45,764 nt of DNA from an uncultured Prevotellaceae bacterium. GTDB taxonomy: Bacteria; Bacteroidota; Bacteroidia; Bacteroidales; Bacteroidaceae. The position numbers were made by a program, and so were the translations under genes. Location: NCBI GenBank assembly GCA_937910905.1, contig CALEPV010000005.1, forward strand, positions 1-45,764, in the 5' to 3' direction. Position 1 is the stretch's first letter, and every line of letters starts with the position of its first letter. The notes under the pieces were generated by a model. The model was not told the origin of the DNA, did not search any database, and saw nothing but the letters and a program-made list of their open reading frames with translations. Positions 7,935 through 16,559 of this stretch are shown here, piece after piece.

Positions 7935-9110
7935 TTAGCTACATATCTGTTCGAGGGTTGCCAGGAATTTGGCTGAATACTGTTCTTTGGAGAACGACTT
8001 GCTGCGCTCCACGCCCTTGTGCGACATGGATTGTCGCAGGTTGGCATCGATGTACAAGTCGGCTATGTTCATGCGCAGACGGTCTGCGAGGTCGGCACCC
8101 TGCTCCAGTATCCGAGCCACGCCTGAGCAGATCTCAGGCATTCCGCCAGAACGTGTGCAGAGTATCGGCACTCCAGCTGCCATTGCCTCCAGCGCCGTCA
8201 TGCCGAATGCCTCCTGACAGGTGGAGGGCAGTACTGACAGGTCGCACATACGCAGGATGGACGGTATGTCGCTATATGGACGGAAGCCGGTAAACACGAT
8301 GCGGTTGCCCAGCGTAGCTGCCTCTTTGCGGAGCCGTTCATAGAACTCCACATCGCCGCTTACGTTGCCGCCATAGAAGCTGCCCCCCACCACCAGCAGC
8401 TTCACCTGCGGCAGAGCATCCAGCTGGGTCATGGCGTGTACCAGTTCACCTATGCCCTTGATGGGCGACACGCGTCCAGTAAACACCATCACGAAGTCGT
8501 CCTTGTTGAGACCGAAGTCCTCGCGGCGTGCAGGCGTGGCCGATGTGAACAGCTCGCGATCTATGCCATTGTGCACCACGTAGGTGTCCACGGGTGTGCC
8601 TATGGCTTCCACACGACGGCAGATGTACGATGACACACCCAGCACCGCATCCAGCGAGCGGCAGATGTCGCGGCTCATGTAGGTCTCTACGTTGAGGCTG
8701 TCGAAGTGCTGGTGCATCACAATCTTGGCGTCAGTACGCCGGCGCATGTCCAGCGCAAAGCCGGGACGGTTCTCCAGTAGCACCAGGTCGTAACGCTCAG
8801 CCGCCATCATCTGCACGCAGCGATGGTAGAAGTAGTTGATGAAATAGTTGTAGTAGCCTGAGGCAAGAAACATGTTGCGCAGCTTGCGACGCACACGGGC
8901 CAGCAGGCTGGTCACATCTATGAAACGATAGCGCACGCGCCCCACCTGCTTTGGGCAGTCTACTCCAGCAGGCTTTACCGTATACACATCAATATCGTGC
9001 AACCCCAACCGGTTGTTGTAGTCGAGGTAGTAATCTATCAGATTCTCCACCGCTCCGCCATACACGGCAGGAACAGGCAGCACACCAGATGTGAGAATAG
9101 CTATACGCAT
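7935..9110 (-). CDS. Glycosyltransferase family 4 (GT-B fold)
   Basis: 391 aa. The N-terminal Rossmann half starts MRIAILTSGVLPVP and has VYGGAVE; the C-terminal half has FTGRVSPIKGIGEL and the nucleotide-sugar site CQEAFGMTALEAMAAGVP, with the E-x7-E pattern of retaining GT4 enzymes. It should transfer a sugar to a lipid-linked or polysaccharide acceptor at the cytoplasmic membrane. It is the first gene of the minus-strand run that ends with the CapA-like gene. The -7 box at 9130-9137 would leave a leader of only about a dozen nt. Confidence 0.9.
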   Translation of the reverse strand: MRIAILTSGVLPVPAVYGGAVENLIDYYLDYNNRLGLHDIDVYTVKPAGVDCPKQVGRVRYRFIDVTSLLARVRRKLRNMFLASGYYNYFINYFYHRCVQMMAAERYDLVLLENRPGFALDMRRRTDAKIVMHQHFDSLNVETYMSRDICRSLDAVLGVSSYICRRVEAIGTPVDTYVVHNGIDRELFTSATPARREDFGLNKDDFVMVFTGRVSPIKGIGELVHAMTQLDALPQVKLLVVGGSFYGGNVSGDVEFYERLRKEAATLGNRIVFTGFRPYSDIPSILRMCDLSVLPSTCQEAFGMTALEAMAAGVPILCTRSGGMPEICSGVARILEQGADLADRLRMNIADLYIDANLRQSMSHKGVERSKSFSKEQYSAKFLATLEQICS

Positions 9111-9129
9111 CGCATAAGCAACTTTGGCG

Positions 9130-9137
9130 CAAAGTTA
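9130..9137 (-). promoter_or_regulatory. Putative -7 box for the glycosyltransferase 4 run
   Basis: On the minus strand this reads TAACTTTG, an exact TAnnTTTG match. A good TTTG is not seen at the expected upstream position. It is the only exact match in the gap before the gene. Confidence 0.5.
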
Positions 9138-9211
9138 TGATAATTGTACGAAATACACATAATCCAACACCACTTTTCTTGCCACAATCTCTATCACAAT
9201 GTACCGCTTGG

Positions 9212-9411
9212 CATGAGTAAGCGTACCTAACTACATGAGTAAGCACACCTAACAACATGAGTAAGCACACCTATTGATCCTCGTCGACGTGATGAAAGCC
9301 TCCCGCCGGTGATTCAATCAATCCGAGTACCACGCGATGAGTGAGCCTCTGCAACGCTTTAAAAGAACCTCTGCAACGCGATGATTGACCCTCTGCATCA
9401 CGTCGCACGAC
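9212..9411. repeat. 22-bp-period tandem array A, nine units
   Basis: The 314-bp gap 9111-9424 holds this array and the promoter above, and nothing else I can support. Units start every 22 bp from 9212. Units 1-3 share CATGAGTAAGC; units 7-9 share CCTCTGCA, starting at 9346, 9368 and 9390. Units 4, 6 and 8 share, in the same register, a core near ACG(T/C)GATGA. The period stays exact across the change of sequence family. Units 6, 8 and 9 look like decayed copies of a palindrome close to TGCATCGCGATGCA. No cas genes are present, and 22 bp leaves no repeat/spacer structure. Confidence 0.85.
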
Positions 9412-9424
9412 TAAAATCACACCA

Positions 9425-10033
9425 CTATAACAAAGCCCGAAGGTCGTGTAGCAAAGCCTCTGGAAGGCGGTAGCGAACGTCGTCTGTTGCGACAGAAATA
9501 GAAGCAATGAAATGCGGCAGCTCCTGGAGATAGACATTTCGCATGTGAGCATTGGCTTCGTTGGAGTGGTGCACAGAGTAGCTGCTGTTGGCATAGCGGT
9601 CGCATAGCTTGACCAGCGGAGCATAGGGCGTCTGGCGGATGCCTGCGTAGTAGCGCTCCCCTGCCCTTTCTGCACGTGTGCGGCCCTTGTCGTTGGTTAG
9701 GGCATAGACTATCTCTGTGGCAACAAGCGCCTGCTCATCGTACATGAACTGACGGGCTGTACGCATCACATCGTTGTACGTCAGCCGAGCATCCTCCATG
9801 CTGTCGTGATAGTAGGCACCGAACATCATGGGCACAACATCGGCAGCTGATGCACACACTTCGTGCCCATACTGGCGCACAGTATCAGCCACCATGCCGA
9901 GGTGTACGGAGTAAGGGTGTATGTGGTCATAGTGCTGGTTGACGCTCTCATGCAGCCGTGCTGCACTATCGGCAATCTGACTGATAAGCTCCTGCTGCAC
10001 AGCCAGCACCTGCTGGAATTGGGCTTGTGTCAT
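9425..10033 (-). CDS. HD-domain metal-dependent phosphohydrolase
   Basis: 202 aa. Residues of the HD superfamily metal site are visible: the early His in HPYSVHLGMV, YYHDSMEDARLTY (HD then ED) and a later Asp in KLCDRYAN. The pattern is close to the small HD hydrolases related to the (p)ppGpp hydrolase domain and YfbR-like proteins. A (p)ppGpp hydrolase role is possible but not shown; note that the RelA in this window lacks hydrolase residues. It is a single gene with array A downstream. A 23-bp duplication covers its start codon region. Confidence 0.8.
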   Translation of the reverse strand: MTQAQFQQVLAVQQELISQIADSAARLHESVNQHYDHIHPYSVHLGMVADTVRQYGHEVCASAADVVPMMFGAYYHDSMEDARLTYNDVMRTARQFMYDEQALVATEIVYALTNDKGRTRAERAGERYYAGIRQTPYAPLVKLCDRYANSSYSVHHSNEANAHMRNVYLQELPHFIASISVATDDVRYRLPEALLHDLRALL

Positions 10034-10060
10034 TCTAGGAATTGGGCTTGTGTAATGTTA
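10015..10060 (-). repeat. 23-bp duplication over the start of the HD gene
   Basis: GGAATTGGGCTTGTGT occurs at 10015 and 10038 (plus strand), 23 bp apart. The inner copy encodes the first codons (MTQAQF); the outer copy lies in the leader and has ATT where the ATG would be. Confidence 0.7.
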
Positions 10061-10087
10061 TTAATGCTGTATTTACAATTGAACAAG

Positions 10088-10126
10088 AAAAAGGAATGTG
10101 CCATCCTGTTGTGACACATCCCTTTT
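10088..10126 (-). terminator. Terminator of the nqr operon
   Basis: Arms 10088-10100 and 10115-10126 pair (AAAAGGAATGTG with CACATCCCTTTT, one mismatch) around a 14-nt loop, with a T-rich tract on the minus strand after the stem. It lies directly downstream of the nqrF stop. Confidence 0.75.
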
Positions 10127-10133
10127 ACATTGG

Positions 10134-11408
10134 TTAACCTCCGAAGTTGTCGAAGCGTATCATATCGTCCTCAACACCGAGCGAGTGCAGGAGGTCGAGC
10201 ACGGTCTTAGCCATCATTGGAGGTCCGCAGAGGTAGTACTCTACATCCTCCGGAGCCTCGTGCTGCTTGAGGTAGGTGTCGCCCATCACTGGTGCAATGA
10301 AGCCTGCGGTGTACTTCACTCCCAGCTTGTCGGCCTTCGGATCGGGACGGTCGAGGGCGAGATGGAAGTGGAAGTTGGGGAACTCCTTCTCCAAAGCGAG
10401 GAAGTCATCCATGAAGAACACTTCGTCAATGGCACGTGCACCGTAGAAGTAGTGCATCTCGCGATCGCGGCACTGGCGTGTTTTAAGCATGTGCATAATC
10501 TGTGCACGCAGAGGAGCCATACCGGCACCACCGCCTACCCATATCATCTCGCGCTTGGAGTCGTAGACAGGACGGAACTCTCCGTAAGGGCCTGACATGA
10601 TGCACTTGTCGCCTGGCTTGAGGCTGAAGATGTAGGTCGATGCTATACCGCAAGGCACATCCATGAAGCCCGGGCCCTGGTCCTTCGGCTTGAAGGGAGG
10701 TGTGGCGATACGCACGGTGAGGGTGATGATGTCGCCCTCGTCTGGGTAGTTGGCCATAGAGTACGCACGGATGGTAGCCTCGGTGTTCTTCTGCTTGAGA
10801 CCGAAGATGCCGAACTTTTCCCATGTAGGTACATAGAGCTCGCCAATGTCGCCCTTGTCCATATCGCGGTCGTAGTCGATATCGTACTCTGGGATGCGGA
10901 TCTGTGCGTAGGAGCCTGGCTCGAAGTCCATGTGCTCGTTTGGAGGCAGAGCCACCTTGAACTCCTTGATGAAGCTGGCCACATTCTTGTTGGAGAGTAC
11001 GGTGCACTCCCACTCCTTGACACCCAGTACGCTGTCGTCCACCTTGATGCCCAGGTCGCCCTTGACCTTTGTCTGGCAGCCTAAACGCCAGTGGTCCTTG
11101 ATTTCCTTACGCGTGAAGTGACCCTTCTCAGAGTCGAGTATCTCACCACCGCCTTCTATGACCTGACACTTGCACTGGCCACAGGAACCCTTGCCGCCGC
11201 AGGCCGATGGGAGATATACACCCTCAGCAGCCAGCGTCGAGAGCAGGCTTGCACCCTGCGGCACCGACTTCTGGTCCTTCCCGTTGATGGTGATAGTCAC
11301 ATTGCCGCTGGGCGAAAGGTAGGACTTTGCAACCAGCAGAATGATGACGAGAGCAATAATAATGATGAGGAAAACCTCAATGCTCGCTAAAATTAAAGCA
11401 GTATTCAT
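10134..11408 (-). CDS. nqrF: Na+-NQR subunit F, NADH dehydrogenase
   Basis: 424 aa from the ATG at 11408; six more in-frame codons upstream come from a repeat element and are excluded. NqrF takes electrons from NADH and passes them through FAD and a 2Fe-2S centre. Seen: one N-terminal membrane helix (about 3-26), the ferredoxin cysteines in CGGKGSCGQCKC plus a later GCQT, the FAD-binding RAYSMANYP, the NADH-binding GGGAGMAPLRAQ and the C-terminal aromatic FDNFGG. It is the last gene of the operon and is separated from nqrE by the 131-bp inverted-repeat element. Confidence 0.97.
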   Translation of the reverse strand: MNTALILASIEVFLIIIIALVIILLVAKSYLSPSGNVTITINGKDQKSVPQGASLLSTLAAEGVYLPSACGGKGSCGQCKCQVIEGGGEILDSEKGHFTRKEIKDHWRLGCQTKVKGDLGIKVDDSVLGVKEWECTVLSNKNVASFIKEFKVALPPNEHMDFEPGSYAQIRIPEYDIDYDRDMDKGDIGELYVPTWEKFGIFGLKQKNTEATIRAYSMANYPDEGDIITLTVRIATPPFKPKDQGPGFMDVPCGIASTYIFSLKPGDKCIMSGPYGEFRPVYDSKREMIWVGGGAGMAPLRAQIMHMLKTRQCRDREMHYFYGARAIDEVFFMDDFLALEKEFPNFHFHLALDRPDPKADKLGVKYTAGFIAPVMGDTYLKQHEAPEDVEYYLCGPPMMAKTVLDLLHSLGVEDDMIRFDNFGG

Positions 11409-11419
11409 AATAGTAAGCG

Positions 11420-11550
11420 GACCCACCCCCCTGCCCCTCCCTATAGGGAGGGGAGTAGATACTTTTGCTATTTATTGGTTATACACATTGTTCTTTTTAG
11501 TGCTTGTACGGTGACCACTCCCTCCCTTGAGGGAGAGCGGGGGGAGGGTC
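11420..11550. repeat. GC-rich inverted-repeat element, copy 1 (MITE-like)
   Basis: The ends are imperfect inverted repeats: GACCC...CCCCTCCCTATAGGGAGGGG on the left (the last 20 bases are a perfect palindrome) and CTCCCTTGAGGGAG...GGGTC on the right. The centre is AT-rich and non-coding. It lies between nqrE and nqrF and supplies six in-frame codons upstream of nqrF. A relative with the same end design lies at 25120-25272. Confidence 0.7.
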
Positions 11551-11554
11551 TTCA

Positions 11555-12184
11555 TTAGAGATTAAGTCCGCTGAAGCACATGAAGGCCATAGCCATCAGA
11601 CCCACGGTGATGAATGTTATGCCCAGACCCTGCAGAGGCTTGGGTACGTCAGTATATGCCATCTTCTCGCGAATGGCAGCAAGGCAGGTGATAGCCAGCA
11701 GCCAGCCGATGCCAGAGCCGAGGGCGTAGGCGATGCTGTCCCACACATTGAGTATGGCCTGTGAGTTGGTGTCAGGCATCGTGATGCGCTGCTGCATGAA
11801 CAGCGATGCACCCATGATGGCACAGTTCACAGCTATCAGAGGCAGGAAGATACCCAGAGCGGCATAGAGAGAGGGGCTGAAGCGCTCAACAATCATCTCC
11901 ACCAGCTGCACAATGCCGGCAATGACGGCAATGAACAGGATGAATGAGAGGAAGGTAAGGTCAACGCCAGGGTTGAGCGAACCTGCTGTCTCCAGCACTT
12001 CTGTCTGGAGCAGATAGTCAACAGGTACAGTGATGAGCAACACGAATGTCACAGCAACACCCAGTCCGAGAGCCGTCTTCACATTCTTGGACACTGCCAG
12101 GTATGAGCACATGCCAAGGAAGAAGGCGAATATCATGTTGTCCACAAAGATGGAGCGGACAAAAAGGCTTATCAGATGTTCCAT
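11555..12184 (-). CDS. nqrE: Na+-NQR subunit E
   Basis: 209 aa, six membrane helices, starting MEHLISLFVRSIFVDNMIF as is usual for NqrE. NqrE and NqrD form an inverted-topology pair in the membrane that binds an iron centre; conserved cysteines are present in FLGMCSYL and NCAIMG. It begins 3 nt after nqrD. Confidence 0.96.
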   Translation of the reverse strand: MEHLISLFVRSIFVDNMIFAFFLGMCSYLAVSKNVKTALGLGVAVTFVLLITVPVDYLLQTEVLETAGSLNPGVDLTFLSFILFIAVIAGIVQLVEMIVERFSPSLYAALGIFLPLIAVNCAIMGASLFMQQRITMPDTNSQAILNVWDSIAYALGSGIGWLLAITCLAAIREKMAYTDVPKPLQGLGITFITVGLMAMAFMCFSGLNL

Positions 12185-12187
12185 AGT

Positions 12188-12811
12188 TTACTTAGCTTCT
12201 TTATTCATTGAACGATGAGCCCAGATAACACATCCTACGATGATAAGCGACATGGCTGGCATGGTCATCATACCATTGTTCATGTATCCTATATTATAGC
12301 AGGCATCGGGTATCACTTGGAAACCGAACAGGCTACCACTGCCGAGCAGCTCGCGAACGAAGCCCACGATGACGAGGATGATGGCATAGCCCACGCCGTT
12401 GCCGATACCGTCAAGGAACGACTCCCAAGGACCGTTCATCATGGCAAAGGCCTCAAGGCGACCCATCAGGATACAGTTGGTAATGATAAGACCCACATAT
12501 ACGGAGAGCTGTACACTCACATCGTAGGCAAAAGCCTTGAGCACCTGCGACACGATGGTCACCAGAGATGCTACTACCACCAGCTGAACGATGATACGTA
12601 TGCGGTTAGGAATGGACTTGCGTATGAGGGATATAATAAGGTTGGAGAACGCTGTGATAACCGTCACGCTCAAGCCCATCACAATGGCTGGTTCGAGCTG
12701 CGACGTCACAGCGAGCGCTGAGCAGATACCAAGTATCTGCACCACCACGGGATTGTCAAGGTTCAACGGCTTGACCAGAGCCTCGTGTGCTGACTTTGAT
12801 AATATACTCAT
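12188..12811 (-). CDS. nqrD: Na+-NQR subunit D
   Basis: 207 aa, about six membrane helices. The segments VQILGICSALAVT and IITNCILMGRLEAFA carry the conserved cysteines of the NqrD/RnfE family. It follows nqrC after a 41-bp gap made of short words such as CGATTT, with a small inverted pair ATTGTAA/TTACAAT. Confidence 0.96.
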   Translation of the reverse strand: MSILSKSAHEALVKPLNLDNPVVVQILGICSALAVTSQLEPAIVMGLSVTVITAFSNLIISLIRKSIPNRIRIIVQLVVVASLVTIVSQVLKAFAYDVSVQLSVYVGLIITNCILMGRLEAFAMMNGPWESFLDGIGNGVGYAIILVIVGFVRELLGSGSLFGFQVIPDACYNIGYMNNGMMTMPAMSLIIVGCVIWAHRSMNKEAK

Positions 12812-12852
12812 AATTGTAATTAACGATTTGACGATTTACAATTTACTACTGT

Positions 12853-13797
12853 TTACTCTTGGCCGCAGCACTCGCTGCCCGACTGACACTCATGCTGTGC
12901 CTGCTCTTGGCAACAGTCGCTCTGCTCAGTCTGTTCCTGACAGCAGCCCTGCTGAGCCTGCTCCTGACAGCAGCCCTGAGCCTGCTCCTGACAGCAACCC
13001 TGAGCCTGCTCCTGACAGCAACCCTGAGCCTGCTCCTGACAGCAACCCTGCTGGGCCTGCCCGTGGCAGCCTTCATGCTTGCCGCAACCCTGAACCTTAG
13101 CCAGCACATCTGCGTAGGCCTGCAGGCCTGACTGAACCATCTCGCCAGTGCCCTTGCTGGTCAATGTTGCACCTGTGACACCATCCACCTGAGCTGCGCT
13201 CTCGGATGTGCCCTTCTTGACAACAGTCAGAGCGACCTTGCCATCCTCGCCGAACACAGGACGACCTGCGAACTGGCTCTGGAAAGGCTCTTCCTTAATC
13301 AGGGCACCCAGCCCTGCCGTCTCACTCTCGTGGTTGAAGTAGGCTCCGAGCACGGTCTGCATGTCGGGTGTCACTGCGATGTAGCCCCACAGACCACCCC
13401 ATAGGCCACGACCCTTGACGGGTAGCACGAGAGCCTCCTTGCCATCAGCTGTCTCTGCCATGTAGACGGGGAACTTCTCACCTATCTCCTTGGTGTCAAC
13501 CTTGAAAGCACCGATGCTATCCACACCCTGCTCCGACTGGTCAATGATGTTGCCGTCCTTGTCCAGCACCACGGTGCTGAGGATGTGCTCATTGTACTGT
13601 GTCTGCACATCAGCCTTGTCAATGCCACGCACATTCAAGGCTGCAAGTATCTGTGTCTTCTTGTCGATGGCTACATTGGCTTCCTGCTTCTCCTTGAGTG
13701 AGCTGCTAACGTATGCCAATAGGAATGCCACCAATATAACCATCACCGAAGCATAGACGATGGTATAGACATTACTGTTTGTATTAATCTTTGCCAT
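12853..13797 (-). CDS. nqrC: Na+-NQR subunit C with a cysteine-rich repeat tail
   Basis: 314 aa. Residues 1-236 are ordinary NqrC: one N-terminal membrane helix (about 10-32), then a periplasmic FMN domain with the flavinylation motif DGVTGATLTS, where the Thr of GAT is expected to carry covalent FMN. NqrC in other bacteria ends near here. This protein continues for about 78 residues with 17 cysteines, built on GCCQEQAQ repeats (four exact, then variants GCCQEQTEQ and DCCQEQAQ, ending ECCGQE). The tail should face the periplasm. Its role is unknown; thiol redox or metal binding are possible. Confidence 0.95.
   Translation of the reverse strand: MAKINTNSNVYTIVYASVMVILVAFLLAYVSSSLKEKQEANVAIDKKTQILAALNVRGIDKADVQTQYNEHILSTVVLDKDGNIIDQSEQGVDSIGAFKVDTKEIGEKFPVYMAETADGKEALVLPVKGRGLWGGLWGYIAVTPDMQTVLGAYFNHESETAGLGALIKEEPFQSQFAGRPVFGEDGKVALTVVKKGTSESAAQVDGVTGATLTSKGTGEMVQSGLQAYADVLAKVQGCGKHEGCHGQAQQGCCQEQAQGCCQEQAQGCCQEQAQGCCQEQAQQGCCQEQTEQSDCCQEQAQHECQSGSECCGQE
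12931..13055 (-). repeat. 24-bp tandem repeat encoding GCCQEQAQ
   Basis: About four to five 24-bp units, nearly identical at DNA level (plus-strand CCTGAGCCTGCTCCTGACAG in each), in frame within the nqrC tail. The low divergence suggests recent expansion. Confidence 0.9.
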
Positions 13798-13806
13798 TGT
13801 CTTAGC

Positions 13807-14988
13807 TTATTTAGAGGTTAAACGTTTGGCACGACGGCTGATATTGCGGCTCACGAAGACATAGTCAATCAGAGGAGCAAATGCGTTCATCAGCAGTATG
13901 GCGAGCATCATACCCTCTGGATAACCGGGGTTGAGCACACGTACAGTGATTGCCACGAAGCCAATCAGGAAACCATATATCCACTTGCCGCACTCTGTGC
14001 GTGCAGAGGTAACAGGGTCGGTAGCCATGAACACGGCACCGAAGCAGAAACCACCGAGTACGAGATGCTGATACCAAGGAATATGTGCACCTACATTCTC
14101 AGGCGACAGCGTAGCGTCAAAAAGCATAGCGGTCAATGCACCGCCTACGAAGACGCTCAGTATGGTCTTCCATGAAGCCACACCTGTGCAGAGCAGTAGC
14201 AGTGCACCGAGGGCAATAGCGATAACGCTGGTCTCACCCACAGAACCTGGTATCAAGCCATAGATCTGAGAGCAGATGCACGAGCTTACAGCACCACCGG
14301 CAGCAAGCTCACCCAGCGGTGTGGCAGCTGTGAAGGTGTCGGGCACGGCGTAGCCGAGACCGAGGATGGTGTCCTGCGCAATCCACACGGTGTCGTCACC
14401 TGTCATTGCAGTAGGATAGGAGAAGAAGAGGAATGCACGTGTGATGAGAGCCACGTTGAAGATGTTCATACCTGTACCGCCGAATATCTCCTTTGCGAAG
14501 ATAACAGAGAAAGCCACAGCTACGGCTAGTATCCACAGCGGGGTGTTCACTGGGATAATCATCGGGATGATGATACCCGACACAAGGAAGCCCTCGTGTA
14601 TCTCCTCGCCCTTCCACTGGGCAACGGTGAACTCTATGCCGAGACCCACCACATAGCTTACGATAAGCTTAGGCAGCACAGCAAGGAAACCATAGAAGAA
14701 TATGCCCCAGAAGGTGGCGTTCTCCAGCTGTCCGGCAGCCAGCGCGTTCTGGTATCCGACATTGTACATGCCGAAGAGCAGAGCCGGCACCAGCGCAATA
14801 ACGACAAGCGACATGATGCGCTTGCTATCGATGGCATCGTGGATATGTGTGCCTACCCGCCCAGCGGTGGTGTTGGGCACGAAGGCAAACGTATCGAAAC
14901 CATCATAAAGCGAACGGAAGGCGTGGAGCTTGCCACCCTCCTGGAAGTTCGGCTTTATCTTGTCGAAGTATTTTCTTAATGCGTTCAT
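13807..14988 (-). CDS. nqrB: Na+-NQR subunit B
   Basis: 393 aa, about ten membrane helices. NqrB carries covalent FMN and riboflavin and is central to Na+ translocation. The flavinylation site is seen as TFTAATPLGE (usually SGATP-like), and the quinone-side N terminus RSLYDGFDTFAFVPNTT is typical. It starts after a 134-bp AT-rich gap behind nqrA and ends 9 nt before nqrC. Confidence 0.96.
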   Translation of the reverse strand: MNALRKYFDKIKPNFQEGGKLHAFRSLYDGFDTFAFVPNTTAGRVGTHIHDAIDSKRIMSLVVIALVPALLFGMYNVGYQNALAAGQLENATFWGIFFYGFLAVLPKLIVSYVVGLGIEFTVAQWKGEEIHEGFLVSGIIIPMIIPVNTPLWILAVAVAFSVIFAKEIFGGTGMNIFNVALITRAFLFFSYPTAMTGDDTVWIAQDTILGLGYAVPDTFTAATPLGELAAGGAVSSCICSQIYGLIPGSVGETSVIAIALGALLLLCTGVASWKTILSVFVGGALTAMLFDATLSPENVGAHIPWYQHLVLGGFCFGAVFMATDPVTSARTECGKWIYGFLIGFVAITVRVLNPGYPEGMMLAILLMNAFAPLIDYVFVSRNISRRAKRLTSK

Positions 14989-15009
14989 AATCGTTTAAGT
15001 GAAAAGTTT

Positions 15010-15100
15010 AAAGTGAAAAAATGGAAAATAAAGTTTTCCTCTTCCAGACAAGCCCTTCATCGCATCATAAGTATGAAAGGTCACTTGTATTTTTCACTTT
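15010..15100. repeat. Inverted pair and short words between nqrA and nqrB
   Basis: AAAGTGAAAAA at 15010-15020 is the exact reverse complement of 15090-15100. The rest of the gap is short words such as TTTCATT. No promoter box was found, so nqrA and nqrB are probably cotranscribed through it. Confidence 0.5.
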
Positions 15101-15122
15101 TCATTCTTTCATTTTCATTCTG

Positions 15123-16469
15123 TTACATGTTTTCCTTACGCAGAATGTCCAGTCCCTCACGCACGATGCGCTGCAGTTCCAGCTTGGAGCTGTCCACGAA
15201 CTCGGCGATGGCGAAGTCCTCTGGTGCAACCTCATAGATACCCAGTGCTTCCTGACGGTCTATGTCGCCGCTGATGATAGCCTTCACAAGGTAGCCGGCA
15301 TAGATGTCCATCGGGAACACCTTGTCGTACTCGCCGCTCATAATGATATGGCGCTCGCCGCCCTTGATGCGGGCATCGAAAGTGTACTCGGTCTTCTTCG
15401 GGCGTAGCCAGCTGAAGTAGCTGCGGCTGGTACTGAACTCCTTGAAACGTGGAGCTATCCAACCCAGCATTTCCCAAACGTCGTCACCTTCAGGTATAAC
15501 AGTGATTTCTGTAGCGTGCGCACCAAGGAAGCCGTCGGCAGCAATCTTGGTACCAACCATCGGGTTGCCGCTGATAATTCGCAGGCTCTTGCTAGCGTCA
15601 ATCTTGCCATCAAGCAGTGGAGCTACAGCTTGACCCACAACAGCCTTGGCATACTTCGGTTCCTTGACCTCAGAGCCGGCAACTGCTATTGTGCGGGTGA
15701 AGTCCACAGTACCGTTCTTCAGCAGACGACCGATGAAGATAACCTCCTCTGCACCGAGTGTCCAAACCACCTCACCCTTGTTGATTGGGTCAATGTGGTT
15801 AATCTGCACACCTACGTTGCCAGTTGGTGCCGGTCCGTCGAACAAATGAACTTCCACGTCCTTGGCTTCGGTCAGAGACTTGGCTGTCTGCTTCTTGCTC
15901 ACACCGAGATGCACCTTGGCAATCTTGGCTAGCAGCGACAGACCTGCCTGGAACTCAGCCTCCTGACCCTTCAGAGCAAACTCGAAGTCCTGAGCCAGAG
16001 GCATGGAGTTGAATGCACTCACAAAGATAGCCTTTGGCTGATCCTCCGGATTAGCCACTACATCGTAGGGGCGCTGGCGGAAGAAACCAAACAGGCCGCT
16101 TTCACACAACAGCGCGATTGCAGCCTTGGAATCTTTCACATCTTTCACGTCGAAGGTAGTACACTCCTGTTTGCCATTGGCTTGGACACGAATGCTGAGC
16201 ACCTTGCGACGATCTCCGCGCTCAACCATTGTGACAGTGCCACTGACAGGCGAAACGAACTTCACTTCAGGGTGTTGCTTGTCAACAAACAGCACCTCGC
16301 CAGCCTTAACGTTGTCCCCTTCTTTGGCAACCACCTTGGGTTTCATTCCATAAAAGTCATCGGGCACAAGTGCGTATGTGTCCGCTGCCTTTGGCAGGAA
16401 TGTCTCCAAGCTGGCACGTCCCTTGAGATTAACATCAAGGCCCTTGCGTAACTTGATTACATTTGCCAT
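15123..16469 (-). CDS. nqrA: Na+-NQR subunit A
   Basis: 448 aa, the first gene of the operon. NqrA is the cytoplasmic subunit, related to RnfC, that binds ubiquinone or menaquinone near NqrB. The start MANVIKLRKGLDVNLKG, the segment GDRRKVLSIRV, and the end ...REGLDILRKENM are all standard; the length matches the family. It has a TAnnTTTG box 43-50 nt upstream and is divergent from the tamB-like gene. Confidence 0.97.
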   Translation of the reverse strand: MANVIKLRKGLDVNLKGRASLETFLPKAADTYALVPDDFYGMKPKVVAKEGDNVKAGEVLFVDKQHPEVKFVSPVSGTVTMVERGDRRKVLSIRVQANGKQECTTFDVKDVKDSKAAIALLCESGLFGFFRQRPYDVVANPEDQPKAIFVSAFNSMPLAQDFEFALKGQEAEFQAGLSLLAKIAKVHLGVSKKQTAKSLTEAKDVEVHLFDGPAPTGNVGVQINHIDPINKGEVVWTLGAEEVIFIGRLLKNGTVDFTRTIAVAGSEVKEPKYAKAVVGQAVAPLLDGKIDASKSLRIISGNPMVGTKIAADGFLGAHATEITVIPEGDDVWEMLGWIAPRFKEFSTSRSYFSWLRPKKTEYTFDARIKGGERHIIMSGEYDKVFPMDIYAGYLVKAIISGDIDRQEALGIYEVAPEDFAIAEFVDSSKLELQRIVREGLDILRKENM

Positions 16470-16511
16470 ATTAAGTTAAGTAAATTGGTTTGAATGCACA
16501 TAAAAACGTGG

Positions 16512-16519
16512 CAAAGATA
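16512..16519 (-). promoter_or_regulatory. -7 box of the nqr promoter
   Basis: The minus strand reads TATCTTTG, an exact TAnnTTTG. A TTTG occurs 23 bp upstream (16543-16546), slightly farther than usual. Confidence 0.65.
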
Positions 16520-16520
16520 C

Positions 16521-16550
16521 CCATTTTGTATTAACTCATCGACAAAATGG
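16521..16550. promoter_or_regulatory. Inverted repeat between the nqr and tamB promoters, possible operator
   Basis: CCATTTTGT (16521-16529) and ACAAAATGG (16542-16550) are perfect 9-bp inverted arms. Their centres are 21 bp apart, two helical turns, on the same DNA face, and they overlap the upstream part of the nqr promoter. This suits a dimeric regulator; which one is unknown. Confidence 0.45.
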
Positions 16551-16559
16551 CGCAACTAT

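Noticed and set aside
9212..9411. CRISPR array
   Set aside because: The units are 22 bp head to tail with no separate spacers, the sequence changes along the array, and there are no cas genes in the window.
11420..11550. Rho-independent terminator between nqrE and nqrF
   Set aside because: The 20-bp palindrome could form a hairpin, but no T tract follows on the minus strand, the structure recurs at 25120-25272 as a two-ended element, and nqrF would be cut off from its operon.
12853..13100. Frameshift explaining the odd end of nqrC
   Set aside because: The repeat unit is 24 bp, keeps frame throughout and ends at a normal stop before nqrD; the upstream core is intact in the same frame.
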